Positions 8,583 to 17,776 of a DNA stretch of 42,400 nt are shown here, piece by piece. Each line of letters opens with the position of its first letter. Positions within the stretch are counted from its first letter, which is position 1. The translations under genes were made by a program, and so were the position numbers. The stretch is from Synechococcus sp. UW140 (lineage in GTDB: Bacteria > Cyanobacteriota > Cyanobacteriia > PCC-6307 > Cyanobiaceae), in NCBI GenBank assembly GCA_945860085.1, contig CAMAPJ010000014.1:1-42400 (forward strand), written 5' to 3'. The notes under the pieces are model-generated. The model ran no database searches and was not told the DNA's origin. It saw nothing but the letters and a program-made list of their open reading frames with translations.

Positions 8583-10331
8583 ATGCCCCAGGAGCTCCCA
8601 CTGCCAGACCCCGTTGCCGCCCGAGCCTGGCCCGCCTGGCCCCAGGCCGATGCCAACCATCTGCTGGTGACCAGCGCCCAAATGGCGGAACTGGAGAACC
8701 AACTGTTCGCCAGTGGCTTGCCCGTGGAGGCCCTGATGGAAAAGGCGGCCCTGGCGATCGCCCGCCGGCTACTCGCCGGGGCACCAGCGTCAGCCCTGGT
8801 GCTGGTGGGGCCCGGCCACAACGGCGGCGACGGCCTTGTGGTGGCGCGAGAGCTGCAGCTGGCCGGGGTGCCCGTGCGCATCTGGACCCCCTTTGAACGC
8901 CACAAACCACTGACGAGCGCCCACCTACGCCACGGCCGCTGGCTGGGGATTCCTTTCCTGGAGGAGGCGCCTGATCCGGGCGAAGGGGTCCTCTGGATCG
9001 ATGCCCTGTACGGCGTCGGCCAGCGGCGCCCGATCGAAGCCAGCCTGGCCACCCTGCTGACGCGGCGACAGCAGTTGCGGCCCGGGGCCCTAGTGGCCAT
9101 CGATGTGCCCACGGGCCTATGCAGTGATAGCGGCAGGTTGCTCGGCAGCGGCGCCGCCCGAGCCCGAACCACCTACTGCCTGGGAGTGCTCAAGCAGGGC
9201 CTAGTCCAGGACGCGGCCCTGGCTTGGGTGGGTCAGCTGGAGCGAATCGACCTGGGCATCACTGACGCCCAGCTGGCCCCCCTGGCCAGTAGGGCACCCC
9301 TGGCCCTGGCGGCCGCCGATGGAGGCACGGCCCCCTGGCCGCCACTGGATCCGGTCGCCGGCAAATATGGGCGCGGCCGCCTGCTCGTGGTGGCCGGCAG
9401 CCCCAGCTATCCAGGCGCCGCCCAGCTCTGCCTGGCGGGGGCCAGCGCCAGCGGCTGCGGCAGCCTCAAGGCCCAGGTTCCCGATGCGGTGGCAGAAGGT
9501 CTCTGGGCCAGCCAGCCCCATGTGGTGCTGGCCCCAGCCGCCTTGGAGCAGGCCGACAGCCTGAAACGCTTCGATGCGGTGGTTTTTGGACCGGGACTGG
9601 GTTCAGAAGCACTCCATCCAGATCCCCAGCAACCCCGCGAACATCCCCAGCTCTGGGACCACTTACAGGGCTTCAAGGGACTGCTACTACTCGATGCCGA
9701 TGGACTCAACCGGCTGGCTGAGCTGACCCGAGCGCCGGGGGCGGGGGCCAGCGCCTGGCTGCGCCAGCGCCGGGGACCGACCTGGTTGACCCCCCATGGC
9801 GCCGAATTCCAACGGCTGTTCCCAGAACTGGCCGGCCGGCCGCCCCTGGAGGCCGCCGCCGCCGCCGCCAAGGCCTCTGGCGCCACCGTGCTGCTTAAGG
9901 GGGCCCATAGCGTCATCGCCACAGCCGATGGACGCCGCTGGCAGCTGGTCGAGACCTGCGCAGCCGCCGCCCGGGCCGGCCTAGGCGACGTGCTGGCGGG
10001 CTACGCCGCAGGCCGCGGAGCCATGGCAATTGCGGCCACCAGAGCAGCAGCGGAGCAGCCTGCGGTGGCAAAGCCTGTTGAGCAAACGGCTCTTGAGACA
10101 AAGACTCTTGAGACAAAGACTTTGGAGGCAACAGCGGGTGCGATGTCCGGGGGTAAGGAGGTCAATGGAGCAGGAACGACAGCCTCGGGCTGCTCCTTGG
10201 ATGGGGCCCTGCTGGCGGCGGTGGCCCTAAACCATGCGCTCGCCGGAGAGCAAGCCTGGTGCGAGCGGGGGCCCGGTGGGGCAACACCAATGGCGGTGGC
10301 GGCGGCACTTGCGAAGCAAAGCTTTAATTAA
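8583..10331 (+). CDS. nnrD: Bifunctional NAD(P)H-hydrate epimerase / dehydratase
   Basis: This 582-residue protein repairs hydrated NADH and NADPH. The N-terminal YjeF_N-type epimerase domain (about residues 25-235) has GPGHNGGDGLVVARELQLAG and the catalytic Asp region DALYGVG. The C-terminal ribokinase-like ADP-dependent dehydratase (about 255-560) has GRLLVVAGSPSYPGAA, FGPGLG, LLLDADGLNRL, LTPHGAEF and VLLKGAHSVIA. The usual GTGDVLAG is GLGDVLAG here: the catalytic Asp is kept and the Thr before it is changed. Between GDVLAGYAAG and the final helix is an insertion of about 60 residues with a repeat (LETKTLETKTLE), absent from typical homologues and probably a flexible loop. The start is ATG 8583. 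Confidence 0.94.
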   Translation: MPQELPLPDPVAARAWPAWPQADANHLLVTSAQMAELENQLFASGLPVEALMEKAALAIARRLLAGAPASALVLVGPGHNGGDGLVVARELQLAGVPVRIWTPFERHKPLTSAHLRHGRWLGIPFLEEAPDPGEGVLWIDALYGVGQRRPIEASLATLLTRRQQLRPGALVAIDVPTGLCSDSGRLLGSGAARARTTYCLGVLKQGLVQDAALAWVGQLERIDLGITDAQLAPLASRAPLALAAADGGTAPWPPLDPVAGKYGRGRLLVVAGSPSYPGAAQLCLAGASASGCGSLKAQVPDAVAEGLWASQPHVVLAPAALEQADSLKRFDAVVFGPGLGSEALHPDPQQPREHPQLWDHLQGFKGLLLLDADGLNRLAELTRAPGAGASAWLRQRRGPTWLTPHGAEFQRLFPELAGRPPLEAAAAAAKASGATVLLKGAHSVIATADGRRWQLVETCAAAARAGLGDVLAGYAAGRGAMAIAATRAAAEQPAVAKPVEQTALETKTLETKTLEATAGAMSGGKEVNGAGTTASGCSLDGALLAAVALNHALAGEQAWCERGPGGATPMAVAAALAKQSFN

Positions 10332-10477
10332 TCAGCTGAAATCCGTGGCCTATCCGATGCATCAATGCCGCACACAAATCCCGTGTCAACAGATGGCGCA
10401 AAGCTGAAAAGTTCATGAAGACACAGACAAATTCCGCTTTTCTGTAGGAGGTTGGCCTAACTTCAAGCCCCTGCTTC
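10332..10477 (+). promoter_or_regulatory. Upstream region of sigma factor gene
   Basis: This 146-base spacer is AT-richer than both flanking genes, with AATTCCGCTTTTCTG followed by TAGGAGG at about 10445-10451. The GGAGG is some 27 bases before the annotated ATG, too far for a normal ribosome site, and no closer in-frame start exists. It therefore probably belongs to a promoter or leader rather than deciding the start. I cannot assign -35 and -10 boxes with confidence. Confidence 0.35.
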
Positions 10478-11413
10478 ATGACAGCCTCTGGCCCGCCGGA
10501 CAGGGGCGGCCCCCGCCGCCGCACCAGTGATCCGATCAGCTGGTATCTCGGCACCATTGGGCGTGTGCCTTTGCTGACACCAGCCGAGGAAATTGAACTG
10601 GGCAATCAGGTCCAAACCATGATGCGCCTGCTGGAGGAGCCCAAGGAAGGGGGTTACAGCGACAAGGAAAATAAAATTATTCGGGTGGGTCGCCGCTGTA
10701 AAGAGCGGATGATGAAAGCCAATCTTCGGCTGGTCGTCAGCGTCGCCAAGAAATATCAGGGCAAGGGCATGGAACTGCTCGACCTGATTCAAGAGGGCTC
10801 CCTCGGACTCGAGCGGGCCGTTGAAAAATTCGATCCGACCCGGGGCTATAAATTTTCGACCTACGCCTTTTGGTGGATCCGTCAGAGCATGACCCGGGCC
10901 ATTGCCTGTCAGTCGCGCACCATCCGCCTGCCGGTCCATCTCTCGGAACGGCTCTCGGCAATTCGCAAAGTGAGCCTGGATCTGGCCCACAAACTCGGGG
11001 CAATGCCGAGTCGCCAGGAGATTTCCGAGGCGATGGACATACCGATCGAGGAGCTCGATTCGCTGCTGCGCCAGTCCCTTACCACCTCCAGCCTCGATGC
11101 GCCGGTCAACGGTGATGATGACCGCAGCTTCCTCGGAGAACTCATCGCTGACACCAGCCACAGCGAACCCCTGGAAACGGTCGAACGCGGCATCCACCTC
11201 GAGCAACTCGGCCATTGGCTCGGCCAGCTCTCGGAGCAGGAGCGCCAGGTGCTGGAAATGCGCTTTGGGCTCGAGGGTCACGATCGCCACACCCTGGCCG
11301 AGATTGGCCGGCTGCTCGATGTCTCTCGGGAGCGGGTGCGCCAGGTGGAACTCAAGGCCCTGCGCAAGCTGCGCCACTTCACCCGCCGCACCCCCGCCCT
11401 TCAGGGTCCCTGA
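10478..11413 (+). CDS. RpoD-like group 2 sigma factor
   Basis: A 311-residue sigma-70 family factor. It has region 1.2 (DPISWYLGTIGRVPLLTPAEE), region 2 with RLVVSVAKKYQGKGMELLDLIQEG, the region 2.3-2.4 segment YKFSTYAFWWIRQSMTRAI, region 3 (PVHLSERLSAIRKV), and the region 4.2 helix-turn-helix TLAEIGRLLDVSRERVRQVE. The length and lack of a long N-terminal region 1.1 place it with the non-essential group 2 factors of cyanobacteria (SigB/C/D/E type); which one cannot be told from the sequence alone. It should direct RNA polymerase to alternative promoters under stress, light/dark or nutrient change. The start is ATG 10478. It is convergent with pdhA. Confidence 0.92.
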   Translation: MTASGPPDRGGPRRRTSDPISWYLGTIGRVPLLTPAEEIELGNQVQTMMRLLEEPKEGGYSDKENKIIRVGRRCKERMMKANLRLVVSVAKKYQGKGMELLDLIQEGSLGLERAVEKFDPTRGYKFSTYAFWWIRQSMTRAIACQSRTIRLPVHLSERLSAIRKVSLDLAHKLGAMPSRQEISEAMDIPIEELDSLLRQSLTTSSLDAPVNGDDDRSFLGELIADTSHSEPLETVERGIHLEQLGHWLGQLSEQERQVLEMRFGLEGHDRHTLAEIGRLLDVSRERVRQVELKALRKLRHFTRRTPALQGP

Positions 11414-11461
11414 ACTGGAACAGGAACTTTGGAGAGCGACTTAAAGCCAATACCCATTGCT

Positions 11462-11498
11462 GGATTGGGACTGGAGGGCAGCTGCTCAGTCCCAATCC
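11462..11498. terminator. Hairpin between convergent sigma factor and pdhA
   Basis: A perfect 12-bp inverted repeat (GGATTGGGACTG at 11462-11473 and CAGTCCCAATCC at 11487-11498) encloses a 13-base loop. It lies between the stop of the sigma factor gene and the stop of pdhA, which face each other, so it could end transcription from both sides. There is no T run on either side, so it is either a weak bidirectional terminator or an RNA 3'-end stabiliser. Confidence 0.6.
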
Positions 11499-11504
11499 CG
11501 GGGT

Positions 11505-12605
11505 TCAATCTTCAGCCCAGATGTAGCGGGTGAGTTCGGCGGGATCGGGTTCGGGGGCCGCCAGGGCGAACTCGACGCAATCGGCCACGTGGGCATCGAT
11601 CTCCTTTTCAATCTCCTTGAGCTCGGCTTCGCTGGCCAATGCCTGCTCAATCAGATGGCCGGCTAGACGCTTAATCGGATCTCGCTGGGCCCAAAACTGT
11701 TTCTCAGCCTCGGCCCGCAGCTCATCGGGATCGGCGAGGGAGTGGCCGCGGAAGCGGTAGGTGAGGCATTCGAGCACGGTAGGGCCTTCACCGCTGCGGG
11801 CCCGTTCGATTGCCCGCTGGGCTGCAGCCCGCACGGCCAGCACGTCCATGCCGTCCACCTCTTCGCCGGCCATGCCGAAGGCGGCCGCCTTACGCCAGAT
11901 CTCGGGATCGCTGGTGGCCCGGTTGTGGTCCATGCCGATGGCCCACTTGTTGTTTTCGACCACAAAAATGATCGGCAGTTTCCAGAGGGCCGCCATGTTC
12001 AGGCATTCGTAGAATTGGCCGATGTTGCAGGTGCCATCGCCAAAGAAGGCCGCCGTGACGGCATCGCTTGTGGCATCGCCCAAGGCATCGCGCTTATAGC
12101 GGCTGGTGAAAGCAGAGCCGAGGGCCACGGGAATGCCTTCGCCGATAAAGGCATAGCCACCAAGCAGATGATGTTCCTTGGAAAAGAGGTGCATGGAGCC
12201 GCCACGGCCCTTGCTGCAACCAGTTTCCTTGCCAAACAGCTCACTCATCACCTCCCGCGCCGGCACGCCGCAGCTGAGGGCATGAACGTGGTCGCGATAG
12301 GTACTGCAGAACCAATCGTGTTGCAGTTTCATCGCCCGGATCACACCGGTGCTGACCGCTTCTTGGCCGTTATAAAGATGGACGAAGCCAAACATCTTGC
12401 CGCGGTAATACATCTCGGCGCACTTGTCTTCGAAGCGGCGCCCGAGGGTCATGTCGCGGTAGAGCATCAAGCCCTCCTCGCGCGTCACCGTGGCAGGGGT
12501 AGCTGGGTAGAGGGCTGAGAGGCGTTCAGCGTGGCTGCCGGCAGCGCCGGCGCCCTGATCGCCGGCCTGGGGAGCCGCAATTCCCGTGGTCAATTCAGCC
12601 GTCAT
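11505..12605 (-). CDS. pdhA: Pyruvate dehydrogenase E1 component, alpha subunit
   Basis: This 366-residue protein is the thiamine-diphosphate-binding alpha subunit of the E1 part of pyruvate dehydrogenase, which decarboxylates pyruvate toward acetyl-CoA. The thiamine diphosphate motif GDG...NN is seen in [33 protein letters not shown]. The conserved Ser-rich loop [27 protein letters not shown], which carries the regulatory serines in other lineages, is present, as is [18 protein letters not shown] 12605 was chosen; the frame stays open upstream but without homology. The beta subunit is not adjacent, as usual in cyanobacteria. The gene diverges from zipN across about 130 bases that should hold both promoters. 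Confidence 0.96.
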   Translation of the reverse strand: MTAELTTGIAAPQAGDQGAGAAGSHAERLSALYPATPATVTREEGLMLYRDMTLGRRFEDKCAEMYYRGKMFGFVHLYNGQEAVSTGVIRAMKLQHDWFCSTYRDHVHALSCGVPAREVMSELFGKETGCSKGRGGSMHLFSKEHHLLGGYAFIGEGIPVALGSAFTSRYKRDALGDATSDAVTAAFFGDGTCNIGQFYECLNMAALWKLPIIFVVENNKWAIGMDHNRATSDPEIWRKAAAFGMAGEEVDGMDVLAVRAAAQRAIERARSGEGPTVLECLTYRFRGHSLADPDELRAEAEKQFWAQRDPIKRLAGHLIEQALASEAELKEIEKEIDAHVADCVEFALAAPEPDPAELTRYIWAED

Positions 12606-12734
12606 CGCCGAAGGGCCTGAAGCATGTGGCGACTGTACGGGGTCCAATGGCCTCAAGCTCTGGCGAGAGTGGCTGAAAGCGAAGACCCTGCCTAGAGTCG
12701 CTGCCTACAGTTAATTGCCAGCGAAGCTCCTGGG

Positions 12735-15326
12735 TTGGAACTGCCGATCGACCATTTCCACCTGCTTGGGGTGCAGCCGACGACCGACGCCCAGTCCGTG
12801 CTGCGCACTCTGCAGCAGCGGCTTGATCGCGTTCCCGACCAGGGATTTACCCAGGACACCCTTCAAGCCCGGGCCGAATTGCTGCGCAACAGCGCCGACC
12901 TTCTTAGTGATGAAGCGCGGCGGCGCGCCTACGAAGCCCAGCTACTGACAATCAACGCCACCGGGGCCGGCAGCCAGATCGCGGCCCTAGAGATTCCGGC
13001 CTCCCGCGAGGTGGCGGGCCTGCTGCTGCTGTTTGAGGCGGGCCTGGCCCAGGAAGCCTTCGAAACCGCCCGCCGCAACCTGCAACCGCCCCAGGCGCCG
13101 GCCTTGGGCAGCAGCCGCGAAGCCGATCTCACTCTCTTGGCCGGCCTGGCCTGCCTGGCGGCCGCCAAGGATTACCAGGAGCAACGCCGCTTCGAAGCGG
13201 CGGCCACGGTGTTGCAGCAGGGGCTGCAACTGCTGCAACGCATGGGCCAGCTCCCCCAGCAACGGCGCCTGTTGGAGCAGCAGCTGGGCCGACTCCTTCC
13301 TTACCGGGTGCTGGATCTTGTCAGCCGCGACCTGGGCGCCGCCAGTGACCGGGCCGAAGGGCTCAAGTTGCTCGAAGAGCTGGTGCAGCGCCGCGGCGGG
13401 CTTGACGGCGACAGCGACCGGGATTTCGACCAAAGCAAGTTTCAGACCTTTTTCAAGCAAATCCGCCCCTTCCTGACGGTTCAAGAGCAGGTGGACCTGT
13501 TCAGCCGCTGGGCCCAGGCCAGTTCAGCCACCGCCGATTTCCTGGCCAGTTACGCGCTCACCGCCTCCGGCTTTGCCCAGCGCAAACCGGAACGGATCCG
13601 CGAGGCCTACGGCCGTCTGGCCGCCGCCAGCCAGCTGGGGATTGAGCCGTTCCTGGCCTGCCAGCAACTGCTACTGGGCCAGGTGGACCAGGCAGAAGCC
13701 CATTTCGATCGGGGCGCCAGCCCGGAACTGCGCCAATGGGCCAGTGAGCAGGGCAGTGAATCGCTCGAACGCCTGTGCGCCTATTGCCGCGATTGGCTGG
13801 CTCGCGAGGTGTTGCCCGGCTACCGCGACATCGAAGTCGACGCCGATCTCGACGCCTGGTTCGCCGACCGGGATGTGCAGGCCTACGTAGAACAGCAGGA
13901 TCGCCGCAGTAGCCGCCAGGGCGCTGCCGGCGGCCGGGAGCTGGCCGCCACTCCCAACGCCTCAACCGCTGCCCTGGGCCAGGACAGCGCCCCGCCAGCC
14001 CCCTGGAATGCTCCATGGTTGGACAGCTCCGACTTGGGCCTGCCGACGGGCAGCGCCAGCAGCCCTGCTCGGGGCCTTGGTCGGGGCCTTGGTCGGGGCC
14101 CTGACAGCGAGGATGAGGGCTCCCAACCTGGCTGGCCCAGGGGTCTGCGCCTGCCGGCCATGCCTTGGCAAGCGATCCCTTGGCCAGGCCTGCTGGGGTC
14201 GGCCTCCGAATGGGCCGCCAGCCGCCGGCCCCGGCTCAAGCTGCGCCAGCGCTGGGGATCGGGTCTGGCCAAGGTCAAGCTGGCCAGACCGGCTCTCTCC
14301 CGGTTTCAACCGGGCCGATTGGCGCCGAAGGGCACCTCCTTGGGCGGGATCTCCCTGCGAAACCTGCTGCCCCCCTGGGGCGGCCAACGCCCAGCCGGGG
14401 AGGCCGAAACGGTGGCCGAGGGCCCATTGGCCCCAGGCACCTCTGTCGAGGGCGATCTCTTCAAGGGAGAAGTTTTCAAAGGAGATCTTTTCAAGGGCGC
14501 CCGTGTCGAGGACCCGTTGGCTGCGGGCCAGCGCCCGGAGGCCCTGGCAGGCCCTGACTTAGGCCTGGCAGCAGCCGCCTGGCCCGACCAGAACAGCCCC
14601 GCAGCCGAACCAGCCGCCTCGCCCAACCCCTTCGGCCCGCTCCCCGGCCGCGAGCCTTTGGGGGCACCCCATCCGCTCACGCTTGCCGCTGGCTCCCCCG
14701 AGCCAACGCCGGGACTGGCCTGGCCGTTCCCCCTAGTCGCCACCGTGGCTGGGGTTGCAGTGGCCGGGGTGGTGCTGGGGGGCTGGCTGGCCCTGAGGCC
14801 GAAGCCCGAGCAGGGCATTCCCTTACCAGTGCTTCCCCTGGCAAGCCAGCCAGACAGCTCGGCCAGCCGAGGCGGAGCCAGCCGGACCACGCCCAAGCCC
14901 AAAGCGCCCCAACCGGACCTCCCCCTTCAGGTGACTGAGCCCACGGAGGCCCAGCTGCAACGGCTGCTAGAGGCCTGGCTCCAGGCCAAGGCGGCCGTGC
15001 TCTCCGGCAAGGCGCCAGCGATTCCCCCCAGCCAGCTGGCCGTGGGATCCCTGGTGGGGGCCCTTGATCAAAGCCGTCAGGCCGATCTCGATCGTGGAGA
15101 AAGCCTGAAAGTCACCACCAAGGTGACCCGCCTGCAGATCACCAGCCGCAGCCAGGAGCAGATCGAAGCAAGCGTCACCTTGCTTTATGGCGACGAGCGC
15201 CGCAGCCAGGACGGCAAGCTGCTGGAGCAGACCCCCCAGGGGGAACGCCACAACAGCTACGTGTTCGGCCGCAACCAACAGAACTGGAAGCTCGAACGGG
15301 TGATCTTCCAGCCCAGCCAACCCTGA
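12735..15326 (+). CDS. zipN: Cell division protein ZipN/Ftn2 (ARC6 homologue)
   Basis: An 863-residue inner-membrane protein that in cyanobacteria tethers FtsZ and organises the divisome. The N terminus has the J-like start DHFHLLGVQPTTDA. The next 350 residues are helical, TPR-like and Leu/Gln-rich (LQQGLQLLQRMGQLPQQRRLLEQQ). A long low-complexity linker follows, with GLGRGLGRG and FKGEVFKGDLFKGA repeats. One membrane span lies near residues 668-688 (LVATVAGVAVAGVVLGGWLAL). The C-terminal 120 residues fit the ARC6-like IMS domain (DUF4101), with EAWLQAKAAVLSGK and a terminal NWKLERVIFQ. The start is TTG 12735, since MELPIDHFHLLGV is the family N terminus and no ATG is available. The linker is longer and more repetitive than usual. 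Confidence 0.92.
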   Translation: MELPIDHFHLLGVQPTTDAQSVLRTLQQRLDRVPDQGFTQDTLQARAELLRNSADLLSDEARRRAYEAQLLTINATGAGSQIAALEIPASREVAGLLLLFEAGLAQEAFETARRNLQPPQAPALGSSREADLTLLAGLACLAAAKDYQEQRRFEAAATVLQQGLQLLQRMGQLPQQRRLLEQQLGRLLPYRVLDLVSRDLGAASDRAEGLKLLEELVQRRGGLDGDSDRDFDQSKFQTFFKQIRPFLTVQEQVDLFSRWAQASSATADFLASYALTASGFAQRKPERIREAYGRLAAASQLGIEPFLACQQLLLGQVDQAEAHFDRGASPELRQWASEQGSESLERLCAYCRDWLAREVLPGYRDIEVDADLDAWFADRDVQAYVEQQDRRSSRQGAAGGRELAATPNASTAALGQDSAPPAPWNAPWLDSSDLGLPTGSASSPARGLGRGLGRGPDSEDEGSQPGWPRGLRLPAMPWQAIPWPGLLGSASEWAASRRPRLKLRQRWGSGLAKVKLARPALSRFQPGRLAPKGTSLGGISLRNLLPPWGGQRPAGEAETVAEGPLAPGTSVEGDLFKGEVFKGDLFKGARVEDPLAAGQRPEALAGPDLGLAAAAWPDQNSPAAEPAASPNPFGPLPGREPLGAPHPLTLAAGSPEPTPGLAWPFPLVATVAGVAVAGVVLGGWLALRPKPEQGIPLPVLPLASQPDSSASRGGASRTTPKPKAPQPDLPLQVTEPTEAQLQRLLEAWLQAKAAVLSGKAPAIPPSQLAVGSLVGALDQSRQADLDRGESLKVTTKVTRLQITSRSQEQIEASVTLLYGDERRSQDGKLLEQTPQGERHNSYVFGRNQQNWKLERVIFQPSQP

Positions 15327-15501
15327 CGCCCAGGGGCCAGTCTCAAGGAGATATCCCTCGGGGACTTCCTTCTGCGACTTCCTTCTGGGACCGGCTTCTG
15401 GATCCGCCTCTAGGAGCGCCCTGGCTGAGCGGGCCCTGGCCAGGGCCGCTGGACGGCTCGGCACGGGCTGGGCGGGCTAGCGGCTGACCCCCCCACGTCA
15501 A

Positions 15502-15528
15502 GGGCCCAGATGCCGGGGCCCGCTTTTT
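15502..15528 (+). terminator. Probable terminator after zipN
   Basis: A 6-bp GC-only stem (GGGCCC at 15502-15507 and GGGCCC at 15516-15521) with an 8-base loop is followed by GCTTTTTT. It lies 175 bases after the zipN stop and 45 bases before ffh. The stem is short but all G-C and the T run is good, so termination here is likely though perhaps partial. Confidence 0.6.
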
Positions 15529-15573
15529 TACGATCAGCCCATCAGGGCGACCCGCCTCCCCGCAGCCAACCCA

Positions 15574-17043
15574 ATGTTTGACGAGCTTTCCCAGCGTTTT
15601 GAAGATGCCGTCAAGGGCCTGAGGGGGCAGGCCACCATCTCCGAAACCAATGTGGAGGGTGCCCTGCAACAGGTGCGGAGGGCCCTACTGGAGGCCGATG
15701 TCAGCCTCAGCGTTGTCAAAGACTTTGTCGAGGAGGTGCGCCGCCGGGCCTTAGGCGCCGAGGTGGTGCGCGGCGTCAGTCCCGATCAGAAGTTCATCCA
15801 GCTGGTGCACGAGCAGCTGGTGGAGGTGATGGGCGGCGATAACGCCCCCCTGGCCCATGCCGCCTCGGCCCCGACGGTGGTGTTGATGGCTGGCCTACAG
15901 GGCGCCGGCAAGACCACTGCCACCGCCAAATTGGGCCTGCACCTTAAGGAGCAGGGACGACGCACGCTGCTCGTGGCCGCTGATGTCTACCGGCCGGCCG
16001 CCATCGACCAGCTGCGCACCCTCGGCAACCAGATCGGCGTGGAGGTGTTCAGCCTAGGGACCGAGGCCAAACCCGAAGACATCGCCGCCGCCGGGGTGGC
16101 CAAGGGTCGCGAGGAGGGCTTCGACACCGTGATCGTCGACACGGCCGGGCGCCTGCAGATCGACGTCTCGATGATGGATGAGATGGTGCGGATCCGCAGC
16201 GCCGTGGCCCCGGACGAGGTGCTGCTCGTGGTGGATTCGATGATTGGCCAGGAGGCCGCCGAACTCACCCGCGCCTTCCACGAACAGGTGGGCATCACCG
16301 GCGCCGTGCTCACCAAGCTCGATGGCGATAGCCGCGGCGGCGCCGCCCTCTCGATCCGCAAGGTGAGCGGCGCCCCGATCAAATTCATCGGCACCGGCGA
16401 GAAGGTGGAGGCCCTGCAACCCTTCCACCCCGAACGCATGGCCAGCCGCATCCTCGGCATGGGCGATGTGCTCACCCTGGTGGAGAAGGCCCAAAAAGAA
16501 GTGGAGCTGGCCGATGTGGCCCGCATGCAGCAAAAGCTGCAGGAGGCCTCCTTCGACTTCTCCGATTTTCTGCAGCAGATGCGCTTGATCAAGCGCATGG
16601 GCTCCCTTGGCGGCCTGATGAAGATGATCCCGGGCATGAACAAAATTGACGACGGCATGCTCAAGCAGGGCGAGCAGCAGCTCAAAAAAATCGAGGCGAT
16701 GATCGGCTCGATGACCGCAGCCGAACGCCAACAGCCGGAACTGCTGGCGGCCCAGCCCAACCGCCGCCGCCGCATCGCCGGCGGCAGCGGCCACACGCCC
16801 GCCGATGTGGACAAGGTGTTGGCCGATTTTCAGAAGATGCGGGGCTTCATGCAGCAGATGACCCGCGGCGGCATGCCAGGGGGGATCCCGGGCATGGGCG
16901 GCGGCTTCCCGGGCATGGGGGGCTTCCCGGGCATGCCGGGAATGCCAGGCATGGGCGGCCCTGGGGCGCCAGGGGGCCGGGCCGCCGGACCCAAGCGCCA
17001 GGCCAAGCCCGAGAAGAAACGCAAGGGCTTCGGCCAGCTCTAG
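15574..17043 (+). CDS. ffh: Signal recognition particle protein Ffh
   Basis: A 489-residue SRP54-type GTPase that binds the SRP RNA and hydrophobic signal sequences and delivers ribosomes to the membrane receptor FtsY. The N domain is residues 1-90. The G domain has the P-loop GLQGAGKTT, DVYRPAAIDQL, DTAGRLQ, TKLDGDSRGGAA and GTGEK. The M domain includes the RNA-binding RLIKRMGSLGGLMKMIPGMNK and the Met-rich C terminus. The last 60 residues are a Gly/Met/Pro repeat (GGxPGMGG, PGMPGMPGMG) followed by a basic end. That tail occurs in other cyanobacterial Ffh proteins but is long here. The start is ATG 15574. Confidence 0.98.
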   Translation: MFDELSQRFEDAVKGLRGQATISETNVEGALQQVRRALLEADVSLSVVKDFVEEVRRRALGAEVVRGVSPDQKFIQLVHEQLVEVMGGDNAPLAHAASAPTVVLMAGLQGAGKTTATAKLGLHLKEQGRRTLLVAADVYRPAAIDQLRTLGNQIGVEVFSLGTEAKPEDIAAAGVAKGREEGFDTVIVDTAGRLQIDVSMMDEMVRIRSAVAPDEVLLVVDSMIGQEAAELTRAFHEQVGITGAVLTKLDGDSRGGAALSIRKVSGAPIKFIGTGEKVEALQPFHPERMASRILGMGDVLTLVEKAQKEVELADVARMQQKLQEASFDFSDFLQQMRLIKRMGSLGGLMKMIPGMNKIDDGMLKQGEQQLKKIEAMIGSMTAAERQQPELLAAQPNRRRRIAGGSGHTPADVDKVLADFQKMRGFMQQMTRGGMPGGIPGMGGGFPGMGGFPGMPGMPGMGGPGAPGGRAAGPKRQAKPEKKRKGFGQL

Positions 17044-17056
17044 GCCTTTCTTTTCG

Positions 17057-17160
17057 CCCGGAGCAGAGCCTTCCGCTTTGCCCAGAACTGGGCCGTTTGC
17101 CCGGCACGGGGCCCCGTGCCACTTACCCGGAGCTGAACCTTTCGCTTCGCCCAGCCCTGG
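17057..17160. repeat. Diverged 35-base direct repeat flanking a perfect palindrome
   Basis: Two 35-base copies, 17057-17091 and 17126-17160, match at 29 of 35 positions (both start CCCGGAGC and end CCCAG..CTGG). Between them is a perfect 18-base palindrome, GGCACGGGGCCCCGTGCC, at 17103-17120. The array fills the 266-base spacer between ffh and rpsP, where no gene is seen. The palindrome could act as a terminator-like RNA hairpin (no T run) or as a protein site; the repeats look like a local duplication. Confidence 0.7.
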
Positions 17161-17309
17161 TGCCTGGCCAGGCCCGGGGCTGCTTCAAGGAATGGGGTGG
17201 GTCCACAAGCTATTGTGATGTTTGGCGCGTGGATTCACCGCCGATCAAGCTCGGGCGTTCACCGCGACCAGGCTTCCATTCACCCTCCAGTTAGTAAGGC
17301 AAGGCCACG

Positions 17310-17765
17310 ATGATCAAGCTCCGCCTGAAGCGGTTCGGTAAAAAGCGGGAAGCGAGCTTCCGCCTCGTGGCCACCAACAGCACCTCCAGGCGGGATGGTC
17401 TGCCCTTGGAGGAGCTTGGTTTCTACAACCCCCGCACCAAGGAAACCCGTCTCGACACCGAGGCAATCCGGTTGCGTCTCAGCCAAGGCGCCCAGCCGAC
17501 CGATACCGTGCGCTCCTTGCTCGAAAAAGGCGGTCTGGTTGAAAAAACCATCCGTCCGGCCGAAACCGTCGGCAAAGCCAAGCAAGCCCTCGCTCGCGAA
17601 GCCGCCGCCAAAGCAGAAGCCGCCGCGGCTGCTGCCGCCAAGGAAGCTGAGCTGGCCGCCGCTAAGGCTGCTGCTGAGGCTGCCGCCGCCGAAGCAGCCG
17701 CTGCCGCAGAAGCTGCCGCCGCTGCCGCGGCTGCCCCCACTGAGGACGCACCGGCGGACGCTTGA
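17310..17765 (+). CDS. rpsP: 30S ribosomal protein S16 with Ala-rich tail
   Basis: The first 90 residues are a canonical bS16 ([49 protein letters not shown]), part of the 30S subunit body. The protein continues for about 60 more residues of Ala, Glu and Lys ([22 protein letters not shown]...), giving 151 residues against about 80-90 in most bacteria. The tail should form a long helix on the ribosome surface. Similar extensions occur in marine picocyanobacteria, so it is probably lineage-typical rather than an error. The stop overlaps the region just before the PhoH-like gene, suggesting cotranscription. Confidence 0.97.
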   Translation: MIKLRLKRFGKKREASFRLVATNSTSRRDGLPLEELGFYNPRTKETRLDTEAIRLRLSQGAQPTDTVRSLLEKGGLVEKTIRPAETVGKAKQALAREAAAKAEAAAAAAAKEAELAAAKAAAEAAAAEAAAAAEAAAAAAAAPTEDAPADA

Positions 17766-17776
17766 GAGGACGCCCC

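Noticed and set aside
8365-8910. Minus-strand frame with Gly-Leu/Gly-Val repeats
   Set aside because: The repeats are the translation of the hexamer tract, and the rest is antisense to nnrD.
10463-11377. Minus-strand open frame opposite the sigma factor gene
   Set aside because: It is antisense to a clear sigma-70 protein and has no recognisable domain.
15987-16814. Minus-strand open frames opposite ffh
   Set aside because: Ser/Arg-rich or His/Ala-rich antisense frames caused by GC-rich third positions in ffh.
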